Positions 24,105-33,425 of a stretch of DNA of 64,000 nucleotides are shown piece by piece. A program made the translations under genes and the position numbers. The notes under the pieces were generated by a model. That model made no database searches. It was not told the DNA's origin and saw nothing but the letters and a program-made list of their open reading frames with translations. Origin of the DNA: Nitrososphaerota archaeon (GTDB lineage Archaea; Thermoproteota; Nitrososphaeria; Nitrososphaerales; Nitrosopumilaceae); the NCBI GenBank assembly GCA_021325615.1, contig JAJPGU010000029.1:1-64000 (forward strand). Direction: 5' to 3'. The stretch's first letter is position 1. Each line of letters starts with the position of its first letter.

Positions 24105-26128
24105 ATGAGTGCCTCTACGTCCCTCATGTTCTCAAGAGGAAGCGAACACGCGAAATCCTTACACACGTATACCTTGGCCTTGACATCAAATTCCTTGCCA
24201 GAAAAAAATGGAATTCCCTGAAGTTCCCTTAACACTTCCTGATTCCCCACCGTGACAAGAATTGATTCTGGAATGAACTTTTTCTCAAGTTGTGAGCCGA
24301 GGTCGCCGCAGGAGTTGTTGACAACAGTAATTTCAACTGGTTTCTTGACATACATGTAGATGACGTTAAGAAGTTGTCCAAAACCGAAGGGATTTTCTGC
24401 GGCCATGGCTGATAGCGATTCCATTATTTTCGTGCTAGTGTCAAGATATCGGCTTTCCTGTGTGAGGTGATAAAGGCGTAAAAGTGCACCTGCCGCGACG
24501 GAATTCCCAGATGGGACAGATAGATCATAGATGTTTTTGGTTCGGATGATCAGCCGCTCATGGTTGTCAGCGGTAAAAAAGAAGCATTTCTCTTTTCCAT
24601 CCCAGAAATGATCTATCATATAGTCTGCATAATACTTGGCAAGATCTATGGATTTTTTTGATGGTTTGATTTCAAAGTAGTCTATAAGTGCGCTGACAAA
24701 ATACGCGTAGTCGTCAAGATACCCACGCAGTTTTGCCATGCCGTCCTTGTAGGTATGGAGTAGCTCTCCATCCTTTGACAGTTTTTCCTCGATAAAACCA
24801 ATGCATTTTTCAGCCGCCTCAAGATAGACCGCATTTTTTGTTACGCGGTAACCTCGTAAAAGGCCCGATACCATCATTGCGTTCCAGCTAACAAGAACCT
24901 TTTCGTCCCTACCTGGTTTTACTCGCTTTTCTCGCTCCTCAGAAAGTTTCGTCCTTCCCCTTTCCAGAATTGCCCTTGCCTCAGGCTCGGTCTTTCCAGA
25001 ATGAAAGGCTGCAGATGACAGGTTAATGTCGTTATGCAGGATGTTATGCCCTTCGAAATTGCCACCGTCGGTGACATCATAGTAAAGGGAGAACAAGTCA
25101 GATTCAGGTCCCAATATGTCGCGTATCTCAGATTTTTTCCATACATAGTATTTTCCCTCCTCCCCCTCGGAATCAGCATCCTGTGCAGAGTAGAATCCAC
25201 CCTCTGGAGAGGTCATCTCCTTTAGGACGTATTCAAGGGTCTGGTTAACCACCTCGAGGTACCTAGGATCCTTTGTCAATTGGTATGCCTCCGAGTACAC
25301 TACCGGAAGCAAGGCGTTGTCATAAAGCATCTTTTCAAAGTGCGGTACCAGCCACCTAGAATCAGTCGAGTACCGGTGGAATCCACCACCTACCTGGTCA
25401 TAGATCCCGCCGTTTGCCATCTTTGTGAGGGATTTCAGAACAAACTCCGTGAATTTCGATATGCCAGAGAGCCTCGAATACCTAAGCATGAAGGCCAAGT
25501 TTGAGGCATTTGGGAACTTTGGCGCATGGCCAAACCCTCCGTTGGTCGGATCACCCAGCGACATCAAATTCATAGCGGCCTCGTCGAGGATCGACTTGTC
25601 AAGTTTGGACGGAGTGGGTAGAATTTCAGTTTTTTTGAGGGTGCTTACAAAGTTCTCAGCCGCGAGCTCGACATCGCGTGGCTTTTCCCTCCAAGCTTGT
25701 GCAAGCTGTCGTACGACGCTTCCAAATCCTGGCCGCCCATAGCTGTCAAGTGGCGGAAAGTATGTGCCCACATAGAAAGGCCTCTGGTCCGGTGTCAAAA
25801 AAACACTAAGGGGCCATCCCCCGCTTCCCGTTGTCATCTGGCATACCTTCTGGTAGATGTCATCAATGTCAGGCCTCTCCTCCCTGTCTACCTTTATGTT
25901 GACGAAGTTTTCATTCATTATCTTGGCAATCTCCTCGTTTTCGAAGGACTCATGTGCCATAACATGACACCAATGACAGGCGCTATATCCAACACTGAGG
26001 AAAATGGGTTTGTTTTCGCTTACTGCCCTCTTCAGCGCCTCCTCGCCCCAGGCATACCAATTTACTGGGTTGTAGGCATGTTGTAATAGGTAAGGACTTG
26101 ACTCATGAGCTAAACGGTTGGGTTCCAC
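24101..26128 (-). CDS. DUF255 thioredoxin-like / YyaL family protein
   Basis: About 675 residues from GTG 26128; a TTG five codons upstream is possible. The family start [20 protein letters not shown] is plain. A thioredoxin-like domain carries CHWC (in [14 protein letters not shown], about residue 51-54 from the GTG) and [14 protein letters not shown]; the remainder is the alpha/alpha six-barrel typical of the family (human homologue SPATA20). Substrate is unknown. A TATA-like AAACAAATAC lies about 26 bp before the GTG. Confidence 0.92.
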   Translation of the reverse strand: MEPNRLAHESSPYLLQHAYNPVNWYAWGEEALKRAVSENKPIFLSVGYSACHWCHVMAHESFENEEIAKIMNENFVNIKVDREERPDIDDIYQKVCQMTTGSGGWPLSVFLTPDQRPFYVGTYFPPLDSYGRPGFGSVVRQLAQAWREKPRDVELAAENFVSTLKKTEILPTPSKLDKSILDEAAMNLMSLGDPTNGGFGHAPKFPNASNLAFMLRYSRLSGISKFTEFVLKSLTKMANGGIYDQVGGGFHRYSTDSRWLVPHFEKMLYDNALLPVVYSEAYQLTKDPRYLEVVNQTLEYVLKEMTSPEGGFYSAQDADSEGEEGKYYVWKKSEIRDILGPESDLFSLYYDVTDGGNFEGHNILHNDINLSSAAFHSGKTEPEARAILERGRTKLSEEREKRVKPGRDEKVLVSWNAMMVSGLLRGYRVTKNAVYLEAAEKCIGFIEEKLSKDGELLHTYKDGMAKLRGYLDDYAYFVSALIDYFEIKPSKKSIDLAKYYADYMIDHFWDGKEKCFFFTADNHERLIIRTKNIYDLSVPSGNSVAAGALLRLYHLTQESRYLDTSTKIMESLSAMAAENPFGFGQLLNVIYMYVKKPVEITVVNNSCGDLGSQLEKKFIPESILVTVGNQEVLRELQGIPFFSGKEFDVKAKVYVCKDFACSLPLENMRDVEALI

Positions 26129-26190
26129 AGCCTTCAGAATCAAAAATGAGTATTTGTTTCTTCCACCGCGTCAGCCATATTTTTCAAGCA

Positions 26191-26198
26191 TTAAATAC
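26191..26198 (+). promoter_or_regulatory. TATA-like box of the small zinc-finger gene
   Basis: TTAAATAC lies 21-28 bp before the GTG at 26219, giving leaderless spacing and independent support that the 50-codon frame downstream is a gene. Confidence 0.55.
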
Positions 26199-26218
26199 GC
26201 GTAGAGAAGCTGCCAAGT

Positions 26219-26371
26219 GTGAATTGCAGAAGATGCCACCACATAGATGCTGCCCACGAGCCTTCTGGAAAAGGGCCATCAGTATTACTAGTGGGCAAGT
26301 GCCTAATACCAAATTGCTCCTGCAGCCAGTATCTTGATCCAATAGAAGAGATTGACGAAGACCTGATTTAG
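26219..26371 (+). CDS. Small Cys/His-rich zinc-finger protein (50 aa)
   Basis: GTG 26219 to TAG 26371. The 50-residue product starts NCRRCHHIDAAHEPSGKG, then has KCLIPNCSCSQYLDPI and an acidic end EEIDEDLI. The spacing (CxxCHH ... C....CxC) fits a compact zinc-binding fold. It has a well-placed TATA-like box and ends 4 bp before the stop of the convergent gene at 26375. It is below the length cut-off of many gene callers. Function unknown. Confidence 0.72.
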   Translation: MNCRRCHHIDAAHEPSGKGPSVLLVGKCLIPNCSCSQYLDPIEEIDEDLI

Positions 26372-26374
26372 CGA

Positions 26375-27469
26375 CTACTTTCCGGTGGCGTTTATGCCGA
26401 TCTTTTCGCTGATAATTACTGATTTCGAAACTTTAGTTGTCGCAGTCGCATTCAATGTCGCATTCTCAGAATTTGTCTGGTTAGCTTTTTGCACGCCAGT
26501 ATGATTGGAAGCTGCCATGGTCATGTTCGTCTTAGGTAAAGTATTCTGAGTGACTGCTTTTGTGACGTTTGTATTTGAGGGTAATGTTTGATTCGCTTTT
26601 CCCCCTCCCAAAGTCTTGGAAGCAATGGTTTGGTCGCTAGTAGTAGAGGATTGGTTTGTAACGGCGATTGATGTTTTGTTAGATCCTGTAAAGTTGGCCA
26701 GTGTTGCATTTGTATTATTGTTAACAGTCGTACTAGCCGTGATAGTTTGGTTGCCAGTTGCGGAGACAGTCTGGTTTACAGCCTCTTGAGGTGCCGTCTG
26801 GTTTACAACGCTATTTGTAACATTAGCATAATCCCCAACAGGAGTACTTGACCCAGTAATCATTTTCAAGTCATCTCTGAAGTTAGGCGTGAATATTAGA
26901 ACCTTAATTTCTTGACCTTTCAAGTTATCCTCCTGTGTCTTCTGATAGTCCGTCGCATTTGCTAGTAGGTCTTCGTGTATGCCCAGGGCTAGCTTTTGTC
27001 CCACGGGGAGAGGATAGCTGAAAAGCACGACATTGTATCCAGTCTTAGGAGTTTGCAAGTAAACTTCGGCGTCTGCCATAAGCTGTGTGTTGTATGAGGC
27101 CGAACCGTTAAAGACCAGAACTTGCAAAGTGGTTCCAACGTTTTGTTTTGCGTCTTGGGTTTGTAGCACCCGGGCCTCGTCAAGAGAGCCAGATTCATCC
27201 AACAACTTGAGCTTTGCGCCTACAGGCTGCGATGCATCAAAAAGCACAATATTGTATCCCGATTTTGGCGTCATGGCGTCTACTTCTTGAGCTGCCATGA
27301 TATTGGTAGAGAAATGATAATCATCTCCAATGGCCCACACGAGCAATCCAATTGCCACCAATGAAACCGATATCACAATCATCGAGTAGCCGACCTTTCT
27401 GTAATTGTGTGGGTTTTTGTCTTTTACAACAGGTTTTGGATTGCTGGCAGGTTCAGGGGGCGAAGACAT
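26375..27469 (-). CDS. Membrane-anchored protein with duplicated module and sequon-rich tail
   Basis: 364 residues. A cytoplasmic N-terminus of about 27 residues is followed by one transmembrane helix (about 28-48). The exterior has an internal duplication, with TPKSGYNIVLFDASQPVGAK (from about 67) matching TPKTGYNVVLFSYPLPVGQK (from about 140). From about residue 205 the chain is Asn/Thr/Ser-rich with about 17 N-x-S/T sequons, so it is probably a heavily N-glycosylated stalk or tail. No enzyme motif; probably a cell-surface protein of unknown function. Confidence 0.78.
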   Translation of the reverse strand: MSSPPEPASNPKPVVKDKNPHNYRKVGYSMIVISVSLVAIGLLVWAIGDDYHFSTNIMAAQEVDAMTPKSGYNIVLFDASQPVGAKLKLLDESGSLDEARVLQTQDAKQNVGTTLQVLVFNGSASYNTQLMADAEVYLQTPKTGYNVVLFSYPLPVGQKLALGIHEDLLANATDYQKTQEDNLKGQEIKVLIFTPNFRDDLKMITGSSTPVGDYANVTNSVVNQTAPQEAVNQTVSATGNQTITASTTVNNNTNATLANFTGSNKTSIAVTNQSSTTSDQTIASKTLGGGKANQTLPSNTNVTKAVTQNTLPKTNMTMAASNHTGVQKANQTNSENATLNATATTKVSKSVIISEKIGINATGK

Positions 27470-27554
27470 TTGTTGTCCAAAAAATAGGTGCTGAATTTAA
27501 TCTTTTATTAGTAAATAGGCCGTATATCGAATCGTCTGGCTTGGAAACAGTCCC

Positions 27555-27887
27555 TCAGTCGAGTCTGCCTTCAACCTTAAAGATCTGAAGTGTTATCAGA
27601 TCTATTGCCTTTCTCAGATGGTCAGACTCGTCTATGAGATGGCGCTGATTTTGAACCATCCCCTTAAGGACACCCAGAAGAGATTTTTGGAATCCGTCCG
27701 CGGTAGACGCCTCCAAAGCGTTTATCCTTGATTCTAGAACATCGAGATCCTTCTGCATCTTCTTGCCGTGTGATTTCTCCATGAATTGGTTAACCCTCTC
27801 GCATATATCAAGATAGATTGGTTTGCAGGAGCCGGATTGGACATGTCGAATCCATATCCAGAAAAATTTCACAGAGGAATCGTTCAA
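27555..27887 (-). CDS. Hypothetical coiled-coil protein
   Basis: 110 residues from TTG 27887. A GTG at 27872 gives better spacing from the AT-rich element at 27891-27900, and an ATG at 27782 is also in frame. The C-terminal two thirds are helical with heptad-like spacing (KMQKDLDVLESRINALEAS ... DHLRKAIDLITLQIF). Divergent from the histidine kinase gene across 37 bp, so a linked regulatory role is possible. No family recognised. Confidence 0.6.
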   Translation of the reverse strand: MNDSSVKFFWIWIRHVQSGSCKPIYLDICERVNQFMEKSHGKKMQKDLDVLESRINALEASTADGFQKSLLGVLKGMVQNQRHLIDESDHLRKAIDLITLQIFKVEGRLD

Positions 27888-27924
27888 ACGACATATCTAA
27901 TTCGAAGTTGGTTGTAAGAACGGA

Positions 27925-29226
27925 TTGTCCAAGGATTTTGCCATCAACCCGGAAACTGATGGAATCCAAGTTATAACTCAACCGAGCAGCACCAAGCAGG
28001 TTTACCTGAACCTTATCAGGACCGCAAATATCGAGATTCTCCTGGTCTTTCCAACTATAAACGCGATTCGCAGGGAGGAGAAAATCGGAGTGTTGGACGA
28101 ATTGATTAGGGCTGCAAAGAGAGGCGTAAACATAAGGATGCTTTCCCCTGAGGATGATTTTATCAAGATACAGACGAGCATCCTCAAAGAAAACAACATC
28201 ATGGTACAGAAGATCGAGACATCAGCCGAAACCAAATTCAAGTTGCTCGTCGCTGACAAGAGACTGGTGTTGGTTGTCGAGACCCAAGACGATACAAGAT
28301 CTGAGTTCACAGAGGCAATAGGGCTTGCAACAATATCCAACAGCAAGGCGAGTGTCCAACCATATGTTTCCATATTCGAAAGTTTTTGGCGCGAAGCGCA
28401 GCTATATGAAAAGGCAAGGGATGCAGAGAGAGTAAAAGACGAATTCATCAACATTGCCGCACATGAATTGAGGAATCCCCTCATGCCCATAATAGCCAGC
28501 ATTGAGAATCTTAAGGACGACATTGGGGAGATCTTTATGATAGACCGGGGACAGAAAATGAAAGAGATAAGGGAAAGCTTGGATTCCAGCCTAAGCATCA
28601 TATTAAGAAATTCCATGAGGCTGCTTCAGCTTTCTGAAGACATATTGCAGGTTAGCAAGATAGAATCCGGCACTTTCAAGATGAACATGGAGTCCGTCGA
28701 CATGAATTCCCTAATCGACCAAGTTTTATCTGACATCAAGAAAAAATACACGGGACAAAAGCCAGAAGTTCGGTACAGTTTCGAATCCCAACTTGGGAAG
28801 AACAATTCCGGGTCGGGTCTGGTATGCGACAGATCAAAACTCACCCAGGCATTGTTCAACCTACTTGACAATGCAAGTAAATTCACCTCTAGTGGCGAGA
28901 TAGAGATAATAGCATCCCGCCGCAACGACGAAATCCTTCTCGAGGTGAAGGATTGCGGTCCAGGCATAGACCCCATGATAAAGAAAAGGCTTTTTGAGAA
29001 GTTTGCCAGCGGGTCGGAAAAAGGAACCGGCCTTGGGCTTTACATCACCCGGAAGATAATAGAAGCACATGGGGGAAGAATATGGGCTTTAAACAACATG
29101 TCCGGAAAGGGCGCAACTTTTTCCATATCCTTGCCTTCCAACCTGCATCATAAAGACTCAGGACTTGACAATATCCCACCGGAAAATCTCGGAATGAAAA
29201 AATCAATGCAGTTCTACGGAAGTTAA
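27925..29226 (+). CDS. Sensor histidine kinase, soluble
   Basis: 433 residues from TTG 27925. No transmembrane helix. Residues about 20-160 form an N-terminal sensor resembling the PLD-like/TrmB effector fold (VYLNLIRTANIEILLVFPTINAIRR...). The HisKA dimerisation helix carries His180 in INIAAHELRNPL. HATPase_c shows N box (ALFNLLDNASKF), G1 (VKDCGPGID), F (LFEKFASG) and G2 (GTGLGLYITRKI). It precedes a stand-alone receiver gene by 75 bp, a likely cognate pair. Confidence 0.94.
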   Translation: MSKDFAINPETDGIQVITQPSSTKQVYLNLIRTANIEILLVFPTINAIRREEKIGVLDELIRAAKRGVNIRMLSPEDDFIKIQTSILKENNIMVQKIETSAETKFKLLVADKRLVLVVETQDDTRSEFTEAIGLATISNSKASVQPYVSIFESFWREAQLYEKARDAERVKDEFINIAAHELRNPLMPIIASIENLKDDIGEIFMIDRGQKMKEIRESLDSSLSIILRNSMRLLQLSEDILQVSKIESGTFKMNMESVDMNSLIDQVLSDIKKKYTGQKPEVRYSFESQLGKNNSGSGLVCDRSKLTQALFNLLDNASKFTSSGEIEIIASRRNDEILLEVKDCGPGIDPMIKKRLFEKFASGSEKGTGLGLYITRKIIEAHGGRIWALNNMSGKGATFSISLPSNLHHKDSGLDNIPPENLGMKKSMQFYGS

Positions 29227-29301
29227 AATGGCCCAGTTTCTTTTTGGACGACAAGGTTTTGCAGTTATACCTAGATGGCTCCGTGGGAGGCATAGCCGTT
29301 A

Positions 29302-29685
29302 ATGCTTGCCAGAATCCTCATCCTAGACGATGAAAGAGACATCTTGGAATCCCTCAAGACAGGCTTGGAAAGACGGGGCTATGATGTAGAGATCTCTTGC
29401 GACCCAAAGACAATGCTTGCCAAATTCAGGCCTCAAAAATACGACCTTGTATTCTTGGACATGAAGATGCCCACAATGGGCGGTTTTGAGATATACAGGG
29501 AGATAAAACAGAAAGATCCAACTGCCAGAGTCGTATTTCTTACTGCGTTTGAAATTCATCATGGCAGCATCACAAAGACCTTTCCAGACTTGACCGAAAA
29601 AAACTTCATCCAGAAACCCATATCCATTTCGAGACTGGTCGACCTAATCAAGGGGATACTATACGATAGCCCACATGGCCCATAG
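29302..29685 (+). CDS. Stand-alone response-regulator receiver
   Basis: 127 residues, only a receiver domain. Acidic pocket Asp9/Asp10 in ILILDDERDI, phosphoacceptor Asp53 in LVFLDMKMP, Thr81 in VVFLTAF, and Lys105 in FIQKPIS are all present. No output domain, so it signals through protein contacts (CheY-like). Adjacent to the histidine kinase. Confidence 0.94.
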   Translation: MLARILILDDERDILESLKTGLERRGYDVEISCDPKTMLAKFRPQKYDLVFLDMKMPTMGGFEIYREIKQKDPTARVVFLTAFEIHHGSITKTFPDLTEKNFIQKPISISRLVDLIKGILYDSPHGP

Positions 29686-29738
29686 GTGAAACCCGCGGAT
29701 TTGTACCCCCTCTTTCCCTCACTGACAAACCGTCCAAA

Positions 29739-30074
29739 TCAGGCAAAGCCCGGGTTTTCAAGCGTGGACACAAACCGCATTATTTCTCGATCCCAGAGCA
29801 GGTCATCGAGGCACATTTTTGCCTCGTTTATAACGGATTGGTAATTATCCCCGTATACCTCCTTCAGAGTGAGGCGCAGGTATTCAGGATGGTCATAACA
29901 ATCTGCAAGTCCTGCTTCGTAAAGGGCATTTAGCTTCGCTAAAACTGCATTGTATTTCTCGTTTCCGCTCTTCATCAGCACTAATTCTATGCACGAAATA
30001 AGGGCCAGCTTGTTCTGGGCGGCCGAATCCATGTGCCTGACGGCTACTCGTTCATTTTTATAATTTTGTATCAC
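29739..30074 (-). CDS. Hypothetical helical protein
   Basis: 111 residues, or 97 from the ATG 14 codons in (MDSAAQNKLALISCIELVL). Helical throughout with LDALYEAGLADCYDHPEY-like middle and CLDDLLWDREIMRFVSTLENPG end. No recognised domain. Convergent with the receiver gene across about 53 bp. Confidence 0.6.
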   Translation of the reverse strand: MIQNYKNERVAVRHMDSAAQNKLALISCIELVLMKSGNEKYNAVLAKLNALYEAGLADCYDHPEYLRLTLKEVYGDNYQSVINEAKMCLDDLLWDREIMRFVSTLENPGFA

Positions 30075-30165
30075 AATATACCTAAAACAGGATACACGTG
30101 AATTGTCAGTAGCACAAAGTCAAAGGCTGGGCTTTGGATAAGGTTAAAAGAATTACGGATTAACG

Positions 30166-30627
30166 ATGGATATGATCGAGGAAAAAATCGAGTCACTTAA
30201 GATTTCCATTCCCGTACCTCCCAAACCAGCCGGTTCCTATGTACCGACCGTAAGAACGGGGAACTTGGTCTTCGTGTCAGGACAGATTCCAATCAAGGAT
30301 GGCAAGGTCGAGTTCCAGGGCAAGGTGCCCACTGAGATCTCGGTGGACATGGCACAAAATGCTGCCAGGCTCTGCGCCATCAACATCCTGGCACAATTGC
30401 GTGCAGAAATTGGTAGTCTAGACAATGTTTCAAGAATCGTCAGGCTTTCCGGCTTTGTGAACAGCGCCTCCGATTTTGTTGAACAGCCCAAAGTCATCAA
30501 CGCCGCATCAGACCTGCTGTTCGAGATATTTGGGGAGAAGGGAAGACATTCCAGAGTGGCATTAGGCGTGGCTAGCCTTCCGTTAAACTCCGCTGTAGAA
30601 ATAGACCTTGTGGCAGAGGTCAGATGA
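30166..30627 (+). CDS. RidA/YjgF/YER057c/UK114 family protein
   Basis: 153 residues. Trimeric RidA fold segments: PPKPAGSYVPTVRTGNLVFVSGQIP, VDMAQNAARLCAINILAQL, IVRLSGFVNSASDF and RVALGVASLPLNSAVEIDLVAEV. Members hydrolyse reactive enamine/imine intermediates, but this one lies in the longer subfamily (YjgH/DUF1969-like), where activity is less certain. Its 3' end overlaps the convergent DHH gene by 8 nt. Confidence 0.88.
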   Translation: MDMIEEKIESLKISIPVPPKPAGSYVPTVRTGNLVFVSGQIPIKDGKVEFQGKVPTEISVDMAQNAARLCAINILAQLRAEIGSLDNVSRIVRLSGFVNSASDFVEQPKVINAASDLLFEIFGEKGRHSRVALGVASLPLNSAVEIDLVAEVR

Positions 30628-31600
30628 GCTTAGAATTGAATTTTTTAATGAACTGAGCTATCTTGTCTTTTGGGATTACGGCGCCGCATGCCTTGTCATG
30701 ACCACCTCCCGAACCTCCCAAGTCGGTAGCAAGTTGGTTTACGATTCTTCCAAGATGAAGTTTGCACGATCTGGAACCTCGAATGGAGACTGCGTAAATG
30801 CCCTTTTCCTCCCGGAGTTTATAGGAAACTCCAACGTCCTTTCCGGATAATCCCAAAACAAAGTTAACCACCATGCTTGCGCCAGAATCGGTAACTTCCA
30901 TGTAGGCAAGATTTTTCATTTTTTTCATGTTATCTTTGACTTTTTGAATAACGCCCGAGATTCGTTCTGCTTGAATTCGAGCAAATTCGAATGTGTTTGG
31001 GATGTCATGCGGATATTTTGATTGGCTCAGCTCATCCACTAGGTAGAGCAGGTATTCATTGTCCTTTTGATGGCTCACGATGGTGAATGTGAGGACTGTC
31101 GCCTCAAGCAGGATAAACTGCCTGTCGAATCTCTGGAGAAGTTTAGATCCCATGGGCCTGTCTTCCATATAGTCAGTAACCGCTGAACAGGCAGCAAGGA
31201 GTGAGCTATGATCATTTAGTTTCGATTTGAATGCATTGTATACTTGGACTGTCGTGCATTCATCAACAGTATGAATTAATTTTACTTTGAGTGCTTCTAT
31301 CTTCTTCTTTATAGATTCGTCAAGATCATGATGATCAACATAGGTGACAGATACCCGCTTCTTCCTCAAATTCTTCAAGAGATCGACGAATTGGTCCTGA
31401 TTAGTCTTACTCAGTCCAAGGTCGCAGATGAAAACAGATTTTATCGAATCGTCATTCCCTATCTGTTCAAGTTCAGTCATCAAGCCTGGGTAGTCGACAA
31501 GCCTTGTATCCCCTCCGAATGCCTGTCTGACAAGTGATGCCGCACCTATTCCATCTGCATCTTCCTTGTGTGAAATACAAACAACCTTGGTCCTTGCCAT
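30620..31600 (-). CDS. DHH-family phosphoesterase
   Basis: 326 residues. Metal-binding motifs of the DHH superfamily are present: HKEDADGIGAAS (motif I), FICDLGLS (motif II), VDHHDLD (motif III, DHH), and the C-terminal DHHA1 glycine-rich GGSGGGHDKACGAVI. The family includes oligonucleotide/cyclic-dinucleotide phosphodiesterases and RecJ-like nucleases; the archaeal subgroup has no fixed role. Single gene, convergent with ridA. Confidence 0.87.
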   Translation of the reverse strand: MARTKVVCISHKEDADGIGAASLVRQAFGGDTRLVDYPGLMTELEQIGNDDSIKSVFICDLGLSKTNQDQFVDLLKNLRKKRVSVTYVDHHDLDESIKKKIEALKVKLIHTVDECTTVQVYNAFKSKLNDHSSLLAACSAVTDYMEDRPMGSKLLQRFDRQFILLEATVLTFTIVSHQKDNEYLLYLVDELSQSKYPHDIPNTFEFARIQAERISGVIQKVKDNMKKMKNLAYMEVTDSGASMVVNFVLGLSGKDVGVSYKLREEKGIYAVSIRGSRSCKLHLGRIVNQLATDLGGSGGGHDKACGAVIPKDKIAQFIKKFNSKLI

Positions 31601-31658
31601 AGAACTAACAAGGCAGAATAACCCTCATTTAAACTAAAAACGACTTTGGCAATGGAAT

Positions 31659-31892
31659 CTACACCGCAAATGGCACGTGTTTTTTCAGTGTCATGTAATT
31701 TTTGAATTCCGAAACTAGGTGCTTGTGCTTCATCCCGTCCTGAATTACCACGCAGTACATGTCATAAAACGAGATCCCAAGGAGCCTGGATTCCCTGTCA
31801 AGCTGAGAGATTTCATCGAGTATTTTTGGGTCACTAGTCTCAACGACAAAGTTATCCACCAACCTTATGAAATCCTCCTCTAGTTGAGCCAA
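31659..31892 (-). CDS. Small hypothetical protein, paralogue of the gene at 33927
   Basis: 77 residues. Helical, with LVDNFVVETSDPKILDEI followed by RLLGISFYDMYCVVIQDG. The block ISFYDM and the spacing of the helices match the protein at 33927-34133, so the two are paralogues separated by about 2 kb around citrate synthase. Function unknown. Confidence 0.65.
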   Translation of the reverse strand: MAQLEEDFIRLVDNFVVETSDPKILDEISQLDRESRLLGISFYDMYCVVIQDGMKHKHLVSEFKNYMTLKKHVPFAV

Positions 31893-31986
31893 TTCGCCTG
31901 TTCCTTTGAAAATTTTCCTATATGTAGGAGAGTTGTCAGATTAGACCAAGTGCTTAAATTTTTACCCGCTTTGGTTCTTAGCAATA

Positions 31987-31995
31987 ATTTAATAC
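31987..31995 (+). promoter_or_regulatory. TATA-like box of the citrate synthase gene
   Basis: ATTTAATAC is centred 27 bp before the GTG at 32019. It supports the GTG, not the earlier in-frame ATG, as the true citrate synthase start. Confidence 0.55.
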
Positions 31996-32018
31996 GTATT
32001 TTTTGCAGTATACTTTGG

Positions 32019-33191
32019 GTGCAAACAAAAAACATCGGGCTTCGCAACATCGAGGTGGCCGATACAAAGATCTGTGCGATAGATGGGATTAATGGCAAAT
32101 TAATCTATAGAGGATACGACATTTTAGATCTAGTCAAGAAATCCAACTTTGAGGAAACAGCATGCCTTCTTTTAAACGACGATCTTCCTACACCGAAGAT
32201 TCTTTCAGAATTCTCAAACAAGCTGGTGGAGGCAAGAAGCATCCCAGACGGGGTCGAAAAGAACCTCAAAAACCTCCCCAAATCAGCAAACCCGATGGAT
32301 GTCATCCAATCCAAGGTATCCGAGCTTGCCGTCCATGACCTCGAAAAAGGAGACGACAGGAACGCCAATTATGGAAGGGCAATCAGCCTGATTTCGAAGA
32401 TGCCAATAGTCATAGCGTACTGGGATAGAATAAGAAATGGTAAGGATGTAATTCCCCCATCGGCAAAACTTGGGCACGCAGGAAACTTCCTTTATATGCT
32501 CACAGGAAAAGAGCCGGATTCGGAAATTGCCCGTATTTTCGACATTTGCCTCATTCTTCATGCAGAACATAGTTTTAACGCATCGACCTTTGCGGCAAGA
32601 GAGGTGGCATCAACTCGTGCCCACATGTTTGCTGCAGTCAGTGCTGCGATTGGTGCGCTTAGTGGAGAACTGCATGGTGGAGCGAATTTCCAGGTGATGA
32701 AAATGTTGCTTGAGATAGGATCCGAGGAGGCCGTGGAACAATGGGTCAAGACTAAACTTGCCAAGGGTGAGCGAATAATGGGAATGGGTCATGCAGTGTA
32801 CAAAACCTTCGACCCCCGTGCAGAGGTTTTACGGGAACTTTCAAGAAGGCTATCGGAGAAGACAGGACAGCCTTGGTTCAAGATCACAAAAAAGATCGAG
32901 GATGTGACGGAAGAGGAGATGAAGAAGGTCAGAGGTTCTGACATTTTTCCAAACGTCGACTTGTATAGTGCTTCCACCTACTACATGTTAGGCATACCGA
33001 TGGACCTTAACACGCCCATATTTGCGGTGTCAAGAGTGGCAGGCTGGACAGCCCATGTAATCGAGGAGAAGTTCGCCGAAGCCCAACCAAAACCAATGCT
33101 TTATCGTCCAAAGGCGGTTTATGTCGGAAAGTACTGCGGACCATCAGGGTGCGAGTACGTTCCAATCGATAAACGAGTGGTTCCACACTAA
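32019..33191 (+). CDS. gltA: Citrate synthase
   Basis: 390 residues from GTG 32019. The frame is open for another 45 codons upstream, but those are not citrate-synthase-like and lie across the promoter. Catalytic-region blocks: LHAEHSFNASTFAAREVAST, GALSGELHGGANF, and MGMGHAVYKTFDPRA. It condenses oxaloacetate and acetyl-CoA; in these autotrophs it feeds a partial TCA pathway for glutamate synthesis. The TATA-like box is in place. Confidence 0.95.
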   Translation: MQTKNIGLRNIEVADTKICAIDGINGKLIYRGYDILDLVKKSNFEETACLLLNDDLPTPKILSEFSNKLVEARSIPDGVEKNLKNLPKSANPMDVIQSKVSELAVHDLEKGDDRNANYGRAISLISKMPIVIAYWDRIRNGKDVIPPSAKLGHAGNFLYMLTGKEPDSEIARIFDICLILHAEHSFNASTFAAREVASTRAHMFAAVSAAIGALSGELHGGANFQVMKMLLEIGSEEAVEQWVKTKLAKGERIMGMGHAVYKTFDPRAEVLRELSRRLSEKTGQPWFKITKKIEDVTEEEMKKVRGSDIFPNVDLYSASTYYMLGIPMDLNTPIFAVSRVAGWTAHVIEEKFAEAQPKPMLYRPKAVYVGKYCGPSGCEYVPIDKRVVPH

Positions 33192-33242
33192 AATTGAAAA
33201 TAGATAAATGCTTATTATAACGGCCCATAGAAAAGCCATTCC

Positions 33243-33425
33243 ATGAAAGTCCCATGGGGCATAATCATTTTGGTTAGCTGTTTGCTCCTTGCAGTATACG
33301 TCATGGCTGATTTTCTGATACCGGACGTGATATGCAAAATAATCCCCCCTGAAACCAATGTGAAGCAATATGCAGGGCAGTACAACCCCGACGTATTTGG
33401 CGACATTTGTTCAGCATTGACCTGA
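33243..33425 (+). CDS. Small membrane or secreted protein (60 aa)
   Basis: 60 residues. An N-terminal hydrophobic segment (GIIILVSCLLLAVYVMADFLI) acts as an anchor or signal; the remaining about 35 residues contain two Cys (VICKI and DICSA) and could form a disulphide outside the cell. A TATA-like TTATTATAAC lies about 26-32 bp upstream of the ATG. The 3' end overlaps the convergent Nudix gene by 15 nt. Function unknown. Confidence 0.6.
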   Translation: MKVPWGIIILVSCLLLAVYVMADFLIPDVICKIIPPETNVKQYAGQYNPDVFGDICSALT

